DNA of 64,000 nt, taken from contig CAMTDV010000030.1 of the NCBI GenBank assembly GCA_947069175.1, positions 93,863,916 to 93,927,915 of the forward strand. Direction: 5' to 3'. The DNA is from Scalesia atractyloides. Its lineage: Eukaryota; Streptophyta; Magnoliopsida; Asterales; Asteraceae. Below the pieces are notes generated by a model. That model saw only the letters and a list, made by a program, of their open reading frames with translations, made no database searches and was not told where the DNA came from. Of the stretch, positions 32,320 to 44,348 are shown piece by piece; within the stretch, counting starts at the first letter, position 1; every line of letters starts with the position of its first letter. A program made the translations under genes and the position numbers.

Positions 32320-33088
32320 CGTACGCGATAGATTTTTGTAGGCCATGTAAAAGCCATCAAGAAAGAGATATGAAAATGCAAACATAATATCATCTTTAGA
32401 TCTAAAATGCTCAGTAATTTAATGCTAAGGAATTATGTTAATATAAAAAAATAATCCAAAGTAAACTAATATGTTTCAATTTCCGTAATTAAAAAGGATA
32501 GTTTTATAATCTTCTGGATTCCGGAAGTTAGAGGTAGCAAAGGTCTGAACTGATGAAGCCGAACACGACACATATATTTATTCAACACACTTAAAATCAT
32601 GTAACGCGTAATCCATTTATGTAAACGAGTCAAACGGGTTAACATGTTGTAATAAAGATCTAAATGGTTAGTGGGGTTGTAACAAATGGGTTAAAAGGGT
32701 GGGTTAAAAGGGTTGACGGGTGACCTTACAAAATAATTTTTTATTAACATTTTTTTAGTTTTAATTTTAAACAAATCAACTTGAACATGGCCGTTTAACT
32801 AAACGGGTTAAAGATGTCAATCTGAACAGGACCTTTTTACTAGGGTTAAAAGTGTATGAAAGGGTATGGAAGTTCCAGCATGCAGTTCAAACATGAGACA
32901 ATTTTGACAGCTCAAATATGAAGGTATGCATGCATCATATGTGGAGAAATAATTGTTCCAAAAGATGCTTCTGATAGAATAACAAAAAAAAATTATTTGA
33001 CATGTAACAAAAAAGGAATTTCATTTATATAAACAAGTGGTATTAGATAGCAATTTCGACAGAGTCAAAAATAATTCGGGTATTTTTT
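32320..33088. other. Spacer between duplicated segments
   Basis: AT-rich, with no gene recognised. GGGTTAAAAGGGT-type simple repeats lie near 32,690-32,715. Confidence 0.4.
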
Positions 33089-33262
33089 TCGACTCCTGAA
33101 GATTTGGTAGTAACAAGAAATGTGAAAAAGGTCATTCGGGTATTTTTTTCAGGATGTAAAAGTCATCACACCACTTGTGCTTGAAGCAGTATTAAGTAGA
33201 GAGCGTTTTGATTTGCGTTTTGTAACCGATTAATTATTGAGATTTGAAGTTAGTTTAATGTT
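33089..33262 (+). pseudogene. Decayed partial copy of PKS 3' end
   Basis: TTTTCGACTCCTGAAGATTT and the following ~70 bp match PKS positions 28,781-28,851. The copy then jumps directly to CATCACACCACTTGTGCTTG, matching 29,078 onward through the stop and 3' flank (GTTTTGTAACC...TTAATTATT). About 226 bp are deleted, with other small changes. It is non-functional and marks a local duplication. Confidence 0.82.
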
Positions 33263-33839
33263 TAGATAAACAAATCATGTTTCTAAAGACTAATTTAATG
33301 GGTCAAAAACAATTTTTATCAGCTACTATAAAACTGATTATATATCTAGCCGAACCCTTCTAAACTGACGGCTCTAACCAGAACCAACCCGTATAAACCA
33401 ACCAACCGTATAAACCAAAGCAGGTCGGCTGGTTTGGCAAGTTTGAGGTCCAAACAGTATAGTTTTCACAGTTTGACAGTTTAATAATTTGGCATTAGAA
33501 ACCGAGCACTGTGCCGGCCATTATTTATTATCTATATGTTTGTGTCAGTTCTGGAATATGTAGTTACTATTATCAGCATCTGTTATAATCATGAACCATT
33601 TTTATCAATTTTAAACTTTTTACTACAAAGTTGAAAAAAAAATTTTAAAAATTGTTGTTTAAGCCGACAAAACCGAACAATTTAACCCCGAAACCGGAAC
33701 CAACCCAATCCAGCCGGTTTGACTTGTCTTTTTTGTCAAAACCGGCTAGACAGAGCCTGAACAAACGTACCATCCCGGTACTGGCCGATATATAAGATTG
33801 TCATTCCTAATTAATTTAAAAATCTTTTGCTTTTTCACA

Positions 33840-34360
33840 ATAATATATGTATGAACATTTTGTCTAGTAATCTACAACATTCAACAACCAGTTTTACAAA
33901 AACCGATTATGTTACGAACATGTAGACAAAATCTCACTATGCAGAACCGTCCTAGTATTGACCTGTTTCTACCTGAACCCAACATGACCCATACTAAAAG
34001 TGACCCGACCGTTCCCACTTGAACCTGTTTGACATGTTACCCAACACAAGCCGCCCGTCCCCGTTTCCCACTTCTCATATAAAACCTCCATGTGTCATTA
34101 GATATTAGTGTTAAAACACACAATATGCTGCAAGCACATGTGTGTTTGTCTAGTATCAATAGGGTCAAAAATCAAGCAATCCAATGGCAGGAAAATAGAG
34201 AAAAAGAACAAGGAACTTCTTCTCGAATGCAGGTGGGATGTCGAACGCACGTCAGAAATGTATTATTATTATTATTGTTGTTATTTACTTTTCGAGGGAA
34301 GAAGTTCGAACCAACAAACCGATACACGTGTTTTCACATTAAAATCAGTGACAAAAGCTA
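33840..34360 (+). repeat. Diverged second copy of 30,900-32,290
   Basis: Blocks match in the same order: ATTTTGTCTAGTAATCTAC (30,943 and 33,858), the TTTCTACCTGAACCCAACAT unit, GCTGCAAGCACATGTGTGT (32,081 and 34,127), GAGAAAAAGAACAAGGAA (32,145 and 34,200) and ATCAGTGACAAAA/ATCAGTGACTAAA. Together with the PKS tail copy, this indicates an old tandem duplication with later deletions. Confidence 0.75.
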
Positions 34361-34968
34361 ATCCTTTAGGGTCATATGAATTTTCTGGTACTGATAAGAA
34401 CTGTAAAGATGAACTGAAACAGATTGTTGCGCTTCCGGGCTTGAACACTTGCCTGAAACGAAACAAGAGTCGAGTCGTTGCGGAGAAGAAGAGAGTGTTT
34501 GTGTTTTGGTGTATCTCAACTGAGGCAGAACCATAGCCAATTTTGGTCCCCCCCCCCCCCCCCCCCCCCCCAAACACGACTTGTTTATTAAACAGCTTAG
34601 AAATGACGATCTAAAACCTAAATTGTGAAATGCCATATCCACAATCATGACATTATGACAACCCTATATGCAATTTTTATCTGGAACAGCATTATCTGTT
34701 CCAAAAAATCTACAAGCAGAAACAAATAAATAAATAAACACATGAATACGAAAATTGTAAAGTCAACATGTTACAAACATCAGTTTGAATTTAAATTTAC
34801 ATTACCTCAAACAAGGAATACAACAAGAAACTATTTATTGTTAACACACTATATTATATCGGATATTTATGATAACTTTAATACGCTGCAACATTTAAAG
34901 AAAAAAATTACATGTAATTTTAATGTATACAGCCTAGAAAAGAGGCGAATTGAATTGAATTGAATCAA
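34361..34968. other. Spacer with C24 homopolymer (34,548-34,571)
   Basis: A run of 24 C's lies in otherwise mixed sequence. An open frame through 34,361-34,536 (…GSYEFSGTDKNCKDELK) matches no family I recognise. The segment 34,700-34,968 is the 3' flank of the SBH gene. Confidence 0.5.
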
Positions 34969-37900
34969 TCAATCATCCTTGACAACTTTTACCGGCCTAA
35001 CTTCAAAACCGCCATTCTCCCTCTTTTCAAGCGTGTACGGCATGTGGGTCCCAAGGATTTTATCCCATACGTTAAAAAACGGCTGCGAGTAGTTATACTT
35101 GGTGCCGTAAAGCTGGTGGTGTACGTCGTGATACGCGGAATTGTTTTGAAAAAAGACATGAAAGAGATTTCCAGGAAGCCATAATCCGAAATGATCATCG
35201 ACGGTTTTAATGGTGGCAAATGAGAAGAAGAAGATAGAGGCGCGTGGGGACATGCCTGAAAGAAGAAAAGCGAGGGCCCCACCGATTGTATCGAGAAGAA
35301 GGCCTTCTAATGGATGGTTGTAAAGAGCTCCATATGCGTATGGGACGATGAGGCGGTGATGTTGAGAGTGAATATGACGGTATAGAAACTTGTTTTGGTG
35401 CATGTATCGGTGCATAAAGTACTGCCATGTGTCTAGAACCACCATCGCTGTAAAGAATTGACGGCCCAGATCGAATATGGAAAGACTTCTGTTGGTTGTC
35501 GGACTTTCATCGCTTCCTGTAACCTGAATCACATAATAAATATTAAATCTCACATGCAATGCAATAATGCATGTTCACTTTAAGGCTAACACAAAACAAA
35601 ATTTTGAGAATATGCACAAAGCTTACATTAAGAAGACCTTTTTAACTCCACACCTAGGTACGAAACTACAGAGACCCGATAAAAATCTTTCGTGAAAATC
35701 AACTTGAGAAATTTGTGTTTAATCGTAAGATATATCATATATGTTGTGTACTATGTTGGTAATGCTTTCATCAATCAAAATAACAAGAGTAAAATGTCAT
35801 TTTCGTCCCTGAGGTTTGGCTAGTTTTGCAACTTTCGTCGAAAGGTTTGTTTTTCAGCATCTGGATCCAAAAGATTTGAAATCTGGCCCTTTTCATCCGG
35901 CTGCATCCATTTTTCTCCGTTAAGTCAGAGGTATTTTCGTCTTTTTTTGTCATCTTAAAGGGCAATTCGGTCTTTTTCACTTTATGTACAAGCCTTTAGC
36001 ATAAATGTACAAGTATTCAAATACCCTTTATAAATAAAAAAGACGAAAATACCCCTGACTTAACGGAGAAAGATGGATGGAGTTAACGAGCCGGATGAAA
36101 ATGGCAAGATTCCAAACCTTTTGGATTCAGATGCGGAAAAACAAACCTTTGGACAAAAGTCGCAAAACTGGCCAAACCAAAGGAACGGAAATGGCATTTT
36201 ACTCAAGTTACAAACATATATTAGTTCTAAAATAATTGTTGTTGGTTTAACTTGGCTTTGTATACAGTTAAATGACCCGCTTAACGGTAGGTGAAAGCTA
36301 AGAAAATACAAAGATGACATCACATCACAAAATTGATAGAAAGAAAAATCTCCTAGGATTCCAAATGTAAGCAGATGACACCCTGTGCTCTTATTTATAT
36401 TAGTTTGAACCATTTAAAGAGGATATGCATAGATGATTCCGTCAACATCTGACTCAAGAGTCTTGTCACTTTAATTCTTATGGGATAAAAAATTATCCAG
36501 TTTTTATGACCTTGAAAAAAACCGATTCCCTAATAAGTAATAGCATGAAAGAATCAAAACCGTCTGAGGTGCGGAACTGACTATTCTATGGATCATATTA
36601 TAAACCTAAACTCATCATTATAAACCTAATGGGACTAAAGGTGAATCATTCACCAAAAGCTTTGTTGTCAAGGCTCATTTAGGCGCGCGCCTAGGCCCAC
36701 TTTTCAGGCTCATCCCAGCCTTCTCGCCTTGCTTCAAAAGCCCCACTTTCAGGCCCTCAGGCACATTTTCAGCCAAATTCCGATGAAATTCCGGTCGAAG
36801 ATCGTTTGAACAGGTTTAAACATGTTTGAAACAATTATAAGAACCCTAAACAAGCATGGAAACAACTTAAACTAGCCCTAAAGAAGCATAAAACATATCT
36901 AAAATCCCTAAAAGTTGTATTTTTATACTAAATGACTCGCCTATAAAAGCCCTCGCTTTTTAAGCGCCTTGCATTGAGGCCCAAGGCTCACCCTTTACGC
37001 CTTGAGTGCGCCTTGCGCCTTTGACAACTATGACCAAAACATCTATCATACAGAAGAGTATCTCCAATTATAGAATAATAGGTATAATTAAACAAAAAAA
37101 AACCTGGATTCACAGCTTACAGAAACGATTATCAAAGTATTAACATGATCAAACTAGCCCTAAGTTCCACTACTAAAACTAATTATCTATTCGAATGTGA
37201 CACCACTCCTTAACACATGGATGATCATTGGAAATTTGGTATCTTATTCTAATTAAATTCACAGGCTGCAGAGTAACTGACTGATAGAATCATTACATCT
37301 TTTCAGCAACAAAGGTCAAAAACGTTGATTAATTCACGTTTTCTTGCTCCCAAAGTTATTTATAAATAGATGGGTAGGGCATTTGTTAATAAAATTCTCT
37401 CTGCTGTTCAAAAAAACTAATAGTAAATTTACCAAAACAAGTAAACTACGAACAATAAACGTACAAAAAACGAAAAACGAAAAACTAAAAACTTAATAAA
37501 CAAGATACAAACAAACCTGGATCCACAACTTACAAAAAATTGAATACCAAAGTATTAACATGATCAAACTCGCCCTATTTTTCCACTTCGGGAACTAATA
37601 ACCTATTCAAATATAAACTTCTCTCTTACACATCACCTTAACTCATAGATGATCATTCGGCTCTTAAGTCTTTGGGTATACTTTAACCCATCTTAACTCC
37701 ACCTAAGTGACATATCAACCTTTCTTCCCCATTTTACCCTGCCTCGCTCCAAGGAAATGGTTTAATCCCGTTAACTTCATCTAACTATATTTTTAATGGT
37801 TTTTTGTTTAAAAAAGGAAAAGCATAATTAATTCAATCTTTTAATATCCGGTTAACATGTTAACATATAACCTCATTAATGCCGCTGAACACAATGAGGG

Positions 37901-38657
37901 AGTGGTGTGCAATGTCGGTTAACATGCCATGTCACCATTAACACCCCAAATGTTAAGAGTAAAGTACACCCCATAGCCTTAGTAAAGTAAGTAAGTAAGT
38001 AAGTAATCAAATCATTTCATTTTTTCACCAACAAAGGTCCTAAATGCCCTAATTTCCAAAACAAAATTCATTCCTTATCGATAATCATACTGCCGCTGCA
38101 CCAAATTAGGTAGTAAACTATAAACAATCAATAGCAAATCTCCGTTCTCTTTCTGTTTTCAATATAAATAATACTAAATCATACCAAAGTAATTTACCCT
38201 AATTTTCTATCATAAACATATGCCTAGGTCATTTCTAATTCTTATAAAAAAAATGTCAGCTTAGACCGAACAGCGTTAAATCCCGGTGTTATATAGCTTC
38301 CTTATCGCGATCGATCGCGCATACACTATACCTAACAATAAATCCCCTAATTTCGAAAACAAGTAACCTAGAAACCACAGTTAATCACAAAACAAGTGAA
38401 GTATGAATAAATAACAAGAAGATAAAGAAACTTACAGTGAAAAGTATGATAGCAACAAGAGCTTGAATAGCCTGTTGAAGAAGAACACCTTTGACAACAG
38501 TCTTCTTCGAAACGAGATTCTTATCATCCTCCTCTTTCTTGGAGTGCAAGCGATACTCCTCACTGGATCCAAACAACACATAGAATCCAGAATAAATCCA
38601 GTAGACCACTAACGGAGCTACGGTTCCCAAAAACTCATCCGATAATTTAACCTCCAT
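34969..38657 (-). CDS. SBH1: Sphingoid base (sphinganine) C4-hydroxylase, two coding exons
   Basis: This ER-membrane di-iron hydroxylase adds the C-4 hydroxyl to sphinganine or ceramide, giving phytosphingosine-type long-chain bases. Exon 1 is 38,436-38,657 (ATG at 38,657, 74 codons, ending AIILFT before GTAAGT). Exon 2 is 34,969-35,523 (after GATTCAG; VTGSDES..., TGA at 34,971-34,969). The product is 258 residues; plant SBH proteins are about 260. All three iron-binding histidine boxes are present: HRYMH (112-116), HSQHH (126-130) and HDVHH (206-210), the last after FFQNNSAY. Hydrophobic segments lie at the N-terminus (TVAPLVVYWIYSGFYVLF) and around residues 98-110 and 149-176. The 2.9-kb intron holds MITEs and a tandem duplication. 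SBH1 versus SBH2 cannot be decided. Confidence 0.96.
35787..36204. mobile_element. Fold-back MITE in SBH intron
   Basis: It starts GAGTAAAATGTCATTTTCGT and ends ATGGCATTTTACTC; the arms are complementary throughout (CCCTGAGGTTTGGC..., CTCCGTTAAGTCAG...), meeting near 35,985. There is no coding sequence. A half copy of the same family is at 61,015-61,194. Confidence 0.85.
36663..37030. mobile_element. MITE-like element in SBH intron (TTGTTGTCAAGG ends)
   Basis: It starts TTGTTGTCAAGGCTCA with GGCGCGCGCCTAGGC just inside, and ends GCGCCTTGCGCCTTTGACAAC. The ends are partly complementary and GC-rich (AGGCGC/GCGCCT) around an AT-rich middle. This looks like a widespread plant non-autonomous element. 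Confidence 0.55.
37105..37690. repeat. ~410-bp direct duplication within SBH intron
   Basis: ACCTGGATTCACAGCTTACA at 37,104 recurs as ACCTGGATCCACAACTTACA at 37,517. It is followed by the same order of blocks: CAAAGTATTAACATGATCAAACT and CCCTA...CCAC...ACTAAT...TATTC, then GATGATCATT. The copies are diverged. Confidence 0.65.
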
Positions 38658-39557
38658 CAAACCTAATCTTCTTCTTCTTCTAACAACAACACAGAAGAGT
38701 TGTAACGAAACCCTAACGAAAACAGAAAGCGTGAAATTGAAATTGGAGAGTGAGATGACGGAATTGAAACGGTTTTAACGATCAACGAGAAGGATTTCGA
38801 GATGATTGATCGTTGAAAACGACGATGTGTTCAAAGAGAAAACTAACGAAGAAGTCGCTAGTTCATGAGAACTCTGTGGGAGAGTAATATAGTGCGGGAG
38901 GGTGTAGGGGGTTAGGGTGGTCTAGTGGAGACGTGGAGAGATGTGATTGGTTTGAAGGTGTCCACTTTGGCGTTGGACAGTTGGACATAAATATCTTACG
39001 TCAATGATTAAGCTTCTAGCTTTTGTATGCTTTTTTTTAATTATTTAAATTGAATGAATTATTATTGATTAGTGATTGTTTGATAATAAATAAAATGTAA
39101 ATAGTAACTCGCGTTTTGCGACGGTACTGTTAAATTGAATAAGAACTAGATGTAAAAACGTTATACCACGTATGTCCGTTGCTGTATGTTAACTTGTAAA
39201 AATTAGAGTGAAACGTACTTAGTTATATAAAGATGTCGAGAACCTGAATGCTGCAGTGGGTCTTATGATTAATTTAAGTAAACCACATGCGTAGCAAATT
39301 TTCTATAAATATTAGTAATTTATTAATCAATATCATAACTATTAATAAAAATTTAGATTCTTACGAAATACTGAAAACCCAAACACGAAAAAATTATGAT
39401 ATTAACTCTTTAATACGAACTCAAAATGTAATATCACGTTGCAAGTACAACACGGACTGTCCTATTTTCATTGAATTGATTAAAACCCAGAGAGAAATAA
39501 AAATAGAAATTGCTCATAAAGACCCACCCAAAAAAAGACATATATATTAGAGAGACA
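38658..39557. other. SBH 5' flank and spacer
   Basis: Directly upstream of the SBH ATG, the minus strand carries a GAAGAAGAAGAAG run (38,668-38,682), typical of a 5' UTR. The remainder to 39,557 is AT-rich with no recognisable gene. A plus-strand frame at 39,287-39,550 is Asn/Ile/Lys-rich and not convincing. Confidence 0.5.
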
Positions 39558-39562
39558 GAAAC

Positions 39563-41627
39563 TGTCACACCCCGATTTCCATGTATAACCCGGTGGGCCG
39601 GTGGGGATTATCTTGACGTAGTTGATATCATCATAGTCAATCATACATAGTTATAGCACAGCGGAAGGCTTGGAAAGAAATTACTATTACAACCCGAAAG
39701 TTTAAAGTACGAATAAAATAATATACAGACGGTTGTAAAAGGATCCACAGGCGGATCTTTAAATGAATACATAAACTGAGTTCCACAGACTTAAGGCATC
39801 TAGGGATTTGCATGATCCTCTTATTTAATGCCAAGTAGCTCCAGCCTATTTCGTGAGGTACCTGTCACTTAGTCTTTGGAAAATACGTCAGTTTTCACTG
39901 GTAAATACAAATAACTGACTCATTTTGTAATTCTTTGAAAATGTTGATTCAGGTGCACAAAGCACAAAATCTTTTATAACTTGAGATAATTTTATTTATA
40001 ATCTTGTATACAGTTTTACATGTTTGTCATACTTTTGGGGCCGGTTTGGAAACCGGTCATGATTAACGGACTCACCACTTATAGAACCCACAAAGGAGTT
40101 ATTTCCCAACCTTGTGGGTATTTTATTTATTATTTACACCTGACAGGTGTATGCCTACACCTCATGTATAGGTCGTGGCCATTAATAACTTAAATGAGCT
40201 AAGGATATCCAGGACATGGTCGTTAGCCCCCAAAGCTTATGTTATCAAACAAAACAGATTAAAACGGGTTATGCGGATTTATTAATCACAATCCGAGTAA
40301 ATGATCCCATACCTGACCAAGCGGCAATAATTTACCGTATCCCAAGCCCGTATAAGGGAAAATAAGTTAAATGTATTTACCTGAGTTTTAAATGCAAGAT
40401 TCTACTCAGCCGTATCTCACTAAAACTTTACTAAGGTATCTTCTACTGGGCTGCCTAATCTGGAAGGAAGGTTTTATATAACCTATTAGGATACTAACGA
40501 GTCTTTATTTAAGCCAAAGAATTCGACCGGTTAGTTTAAAAGATGATTTACGGTACAAAACGCTAGATTAAGCGGTGACCGGAAAGGAATGTACTTAGAC
40601 CCAACAAGTATGAGAACTTGTATAATATGGGTAAACTAAATACATTCTGGATTTTGAAGCAAATATGCCAAGGTTAGACCCGTTTCGGTCCGTTCGTGAA
40701 AACTGGTCACATAAGCCGAACAGAACGCATATGAGCATATACGGGTAACCGATAAGACATAGACAAGTTTCCTAAGTTATTATGCTCAATATATGTTATA
40801 ACATCAGTGGGATGTCCATAAGTATGCCCCTAAAGGTCTTGAAACTGATTTAGGCCCTATAAGGGCATTTTGGTCATTTTTAAGGTTTATAAAATGGGTT
40901 TACATGCAAACTGAAGTTTTGGTCATAAACATTCTGTGAAAATAATTAATTTATGATATTAAATCAGTAGGATATCATACATATATGTGATTTATGATTT
41001 ATGGTCAAACTATGCCCCGTAAGGCGTTTTGGTCATTTCACATATGGTGTTAGGGACTCATTTGGGATTCTGAGTTCATGTCTTATCCCTACTGTAAAAA
41101 TACTTACAATCATTTATAAATTTCAGTAGGTAACAAGTCTTGGTCGCTAAATATAGTTTAAAGTCAAACTATGTGTTTATTTAGCGTAAAAGTCGGTAAA
41201 TGACGATAATTCCGAAATTTAAGTGATTCTGAGATTATGACCAGCTTTGAAGCTTCGAAATAATTTACTTATCATAATATATCAGTAGTCAAAAGTTTTG
41301 CATGATATTTATATGTAAAACTCATTTAATTTGCAAAAAGGGTACTATCGTCATTTATAAGCGTTATGCAAGAACTCAAGGCTAAGGTCAGAAATAAATC
41401 TGACCCGACATCCCAATAATTCCTAAATATGATATTATAACAGTAGGTAAAGAATTTTGTGTCAAAATTATGTTTTAAACATGATGTTCATGCTAAAGGG
41501 CATTCTAGTCATTATAAAGGCATGAATTTCGCTTTTCTATGTAACTTCAGTTTATGACCAGGTTTGGAGCATCAAAATACTCTAAATATGTTTACCAATC
41601 AGTACGTAATTCGTTTGCATGACCAAC
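39563..41627 (-). repeat. 3' LTR, terminal part
   Basis: It starts on the plus strand TGTCACACCCCGATTTCC and shares with 45,337 onward the phrases TATAACCCGGTG, GTTGATATCATCAT, CCGTATCCCAAGCCCGTATA and CAAAACGCTAGATTAAGCGG. Interrupted at CCAAC (41,623-41,627). Confidence 0.88.
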
Positions 41628-44343
41628 TGTCACACCCCAACCGATGACGGAAACATCGGGATGAGACGAAAACGAGATTGCTCATTGCTCACAACATTAA
41701 TAAGTGACAATAATTAGTTAAACCATATTTCATTTCATAAAAATTGACAAATACATCAATGTAACAAAACAAAGAAACAACATAACATTTGCAAAGTCAT
41801 AACAAAATTGATACATCAACATTATCTAGTCCTTGCTATATCGTTTTCATAGCATCATCTCCTTCAACCTGTAACATGTTTAAATAATGTCAATGCGAAA
41901 GCAAAGGCGAGTACACAAGTTTAGGCATAGCATACATATACGAATAAGTTTAAACAATCCTCATGGCAACTAAATCTATACAAGAGCAATATCAAGGCAT
42001 GCAATACTAATAACCAAACCCTTAACGCAATCACGATGTTTAACATGACCTCACGAATAACACGATGGAGGTGGATGCGTGAATTCCTATAGCGCTATGC
42101 ATGTCAAACGAAGGCTAAAATAGTTAATGACTAAAGCATAGCATAACGAATATCCAAGACAAACAACAAGTATACGATTCAAGTATTCATGGTATAGGAT
42201 TGTTTGTGCGTTTCATAAAGTTTAAGTGTTCATGATTTTTGTATAAGTAAAACATGTTACACCCAAAAAGTGTTATAAACAAAAGTGGGTCGAGTGTACT
42301 CACGGTTTGTTAGTCTTTTCTACACTTGACAACCCGTGAAGACGTTGGTTCGAGGATGACGCCGAATTATCCTACAAGAGGAAACAAGGCGTATGAGTAT
42401 AGAGTTTCAACGGAAGATTAGGAGTATTTGAGCATGATTAAAAATAAGTTTGATAAAGTATTATGATACGAAAGTATTCACTAAGATATAACACTCGTTC
42501 TTGACACTATAGTAACTCTTACGAGTTGGATGTGATTTCATAGGTTCGGGACCTATTAGAATCGTGACAAGGAATTACATACTTTAGTGTTAAACTTAAT
42601 AACTTGATAGTTGATTATAAGGTCATTATCAAGGTTTCGGTTTTAGGATTATAATATAGTTCCATATAGTTATATAATCATGTAGGAGGTGGGAGGATGA
42701 ACCATCCACTTTGGAACCTCTTAGTATCATGAAAGTCAAGTAGGAGGTGGGAGGATTAACCATCCACTTTGGACCTCATATGATTATTCACCACTTCACG
42801 AGTCACCAAAGGTAACAAGGAGGGTCTTAGAACAAGATAATAACATACAAGAAAGTAAATAGCATGAATGTAAAGGCGACACCTAGATACCAAGTAGCCA
42901 AGTATAAAACAACCCGGCGAGCACACGAGGACACTTGTCAATGGCTTTGCGGGGTTGTGACACTTTTAGGTCTAGCAAACTAGCTTGGGATCTTGATGAA
43001 AATCATCAAGTGATGTGTGGTTCCTTGGTGGACACACATGAACAAGCTAAGAACTTGCATCACTTGTGAGCTCAATGCTCTTCAAAAACAGAAAGTTTGG
43101 AGTGTTTAAACACTCCTATTTACATGTTTAACAACCTAGGTTAGTCCCCATAATCATATATGTGATTAGGAGCTCAAGAACACTAGGATGAATGAGAAAA
43201 GTATGAGATTAAACAAGTTTTTGAAAAGTTAAATCATAACAGAAAGTTCTTGGACATTTTAGGACATTTCCAGGTCTGGATTCTCCATGGAGAACCCTAG
43301 GAAGTCAACCAAAAGTTTATCCAAGCAAGTAGGAAGAAGAATGAGATGATTTGGTTAAGAAATGAGCAAGATATGCTCACTTTTGTAAGAGGTATACAAT
43401 CTGCCAGAATTCTGAAGTTTCAAGTGTTCTTGAGATGATTTTGGAGATATTATGGAGTTGTGAAAGTGGAAAAAGGCTTAAAAAACACTTGGGTTTTATA
43501 GGGGAATGATTAGGGTTAGTTAGGTGAAGTTTAGGTGGGTAATTAATGGCTTAAAAGTGGTTTAAACTCAAAAAAATATCAAAAAAAACCCACCCAAAAA
43601 GGGCTGTTTGCCTTGCTGGTCGCGATCAGCATCAGCCGATCAAAGCATAAAGGCTTTGCGGCTCTGGTTCTCTTCAGATATTAGGCAGCTGGTGGAGTGG
43701 TTAAGGCTTTGGTTGTTGAACCGGGGATCCCGGGTTCAAGTCCCGCGGATTCCGCGTTTTTAGTATTTTTTTAAATAACTCATTAAATTAGTTTCATAAA
43801 TGGCAGGAATGGTCCCTGCAGTTCAAGAATTAAAGAATTGCAGTTTGGACCTTGGACTTATTTAAAGAAAGATATATATGTATTAAGATATAATCCTAAA
43901 TGTTAATATATTTATAAAATAGCATTTTAATTTTTGTAAAAATAAATTAATTAATTTTATTAACTAATTTAATTAATTAATTAACTTAATTAATTAACTT
44001 AATAAATGAATAGCTAATTATATTTTGGTAACGAATTTAGGTTAACGATTACGAGTTTCCCGTTTGAGTCTCGATTACACATACATACCATGTTTGCAAG
44101 TTATCACACGTTTACGATTGAGAGTACCACGAATACGTTTACATGATTAAAGTATAAACAAGTATAAGTGTAACATGACTATGATTAACATAATATGGAT
44201 AAAATACGAGTTTCTTATTACGATCCAAGTCTTGGTTTACAATGTTTACACTAAAGACGAATACAAGATACAACGCTTACTAAAAATAGAAGTACGATAC
44301 AAGGTTTCCAAATAAAGAAAGTATAGAAACACGGGGCGTTACA
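41628..44343 (-). mobile_element. Nested solo LTR, different family
   Basis: It is 2,716 bp with TGTCACACCCCAACCG ... GGGGCGTTACA ends, flanked by CCAAC (41,623-41,627; 44,344-44,348). There is no internal domain. It contains a ~60-bp direct repeat (GGTGGGAGGAT...CCATCCACTTTGGA at 42,689 and 42,746) and a plus-strand tRNA-like module (43,686-43,757). Confidence 0.9.
43686..43757 (+). other. tRNA-like module in an unrelated LTR
   Basis: GGCAGCTGGTGGAGTGGTTAAGG resembles a D-arm with A box, and GGGTTCAAGTCCCGCGG a T-arm with B box; T follows in a short run (GTTTTTAG). The anticodon and acceptor stems do not pair well. It resembles the reverse modules of the chromovirus LTRs, although the host LTR looks unrelated. 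Confidence 0.6.
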
Positions 44344-44348
44344 CCAAC

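Noticed and set aside
34108..34536. 142-codon plus-strand open frame near the C24 run
   Set aside because: Its first half is duplicated non-coding DNA (match to 32,080-32,290), and the second half matches no family.
39287..39550. Small Asn/Ile/Lys-rich protein
   Set aside because: Its composition matches AT-rich DNA and no domain or homologue is recognisable.
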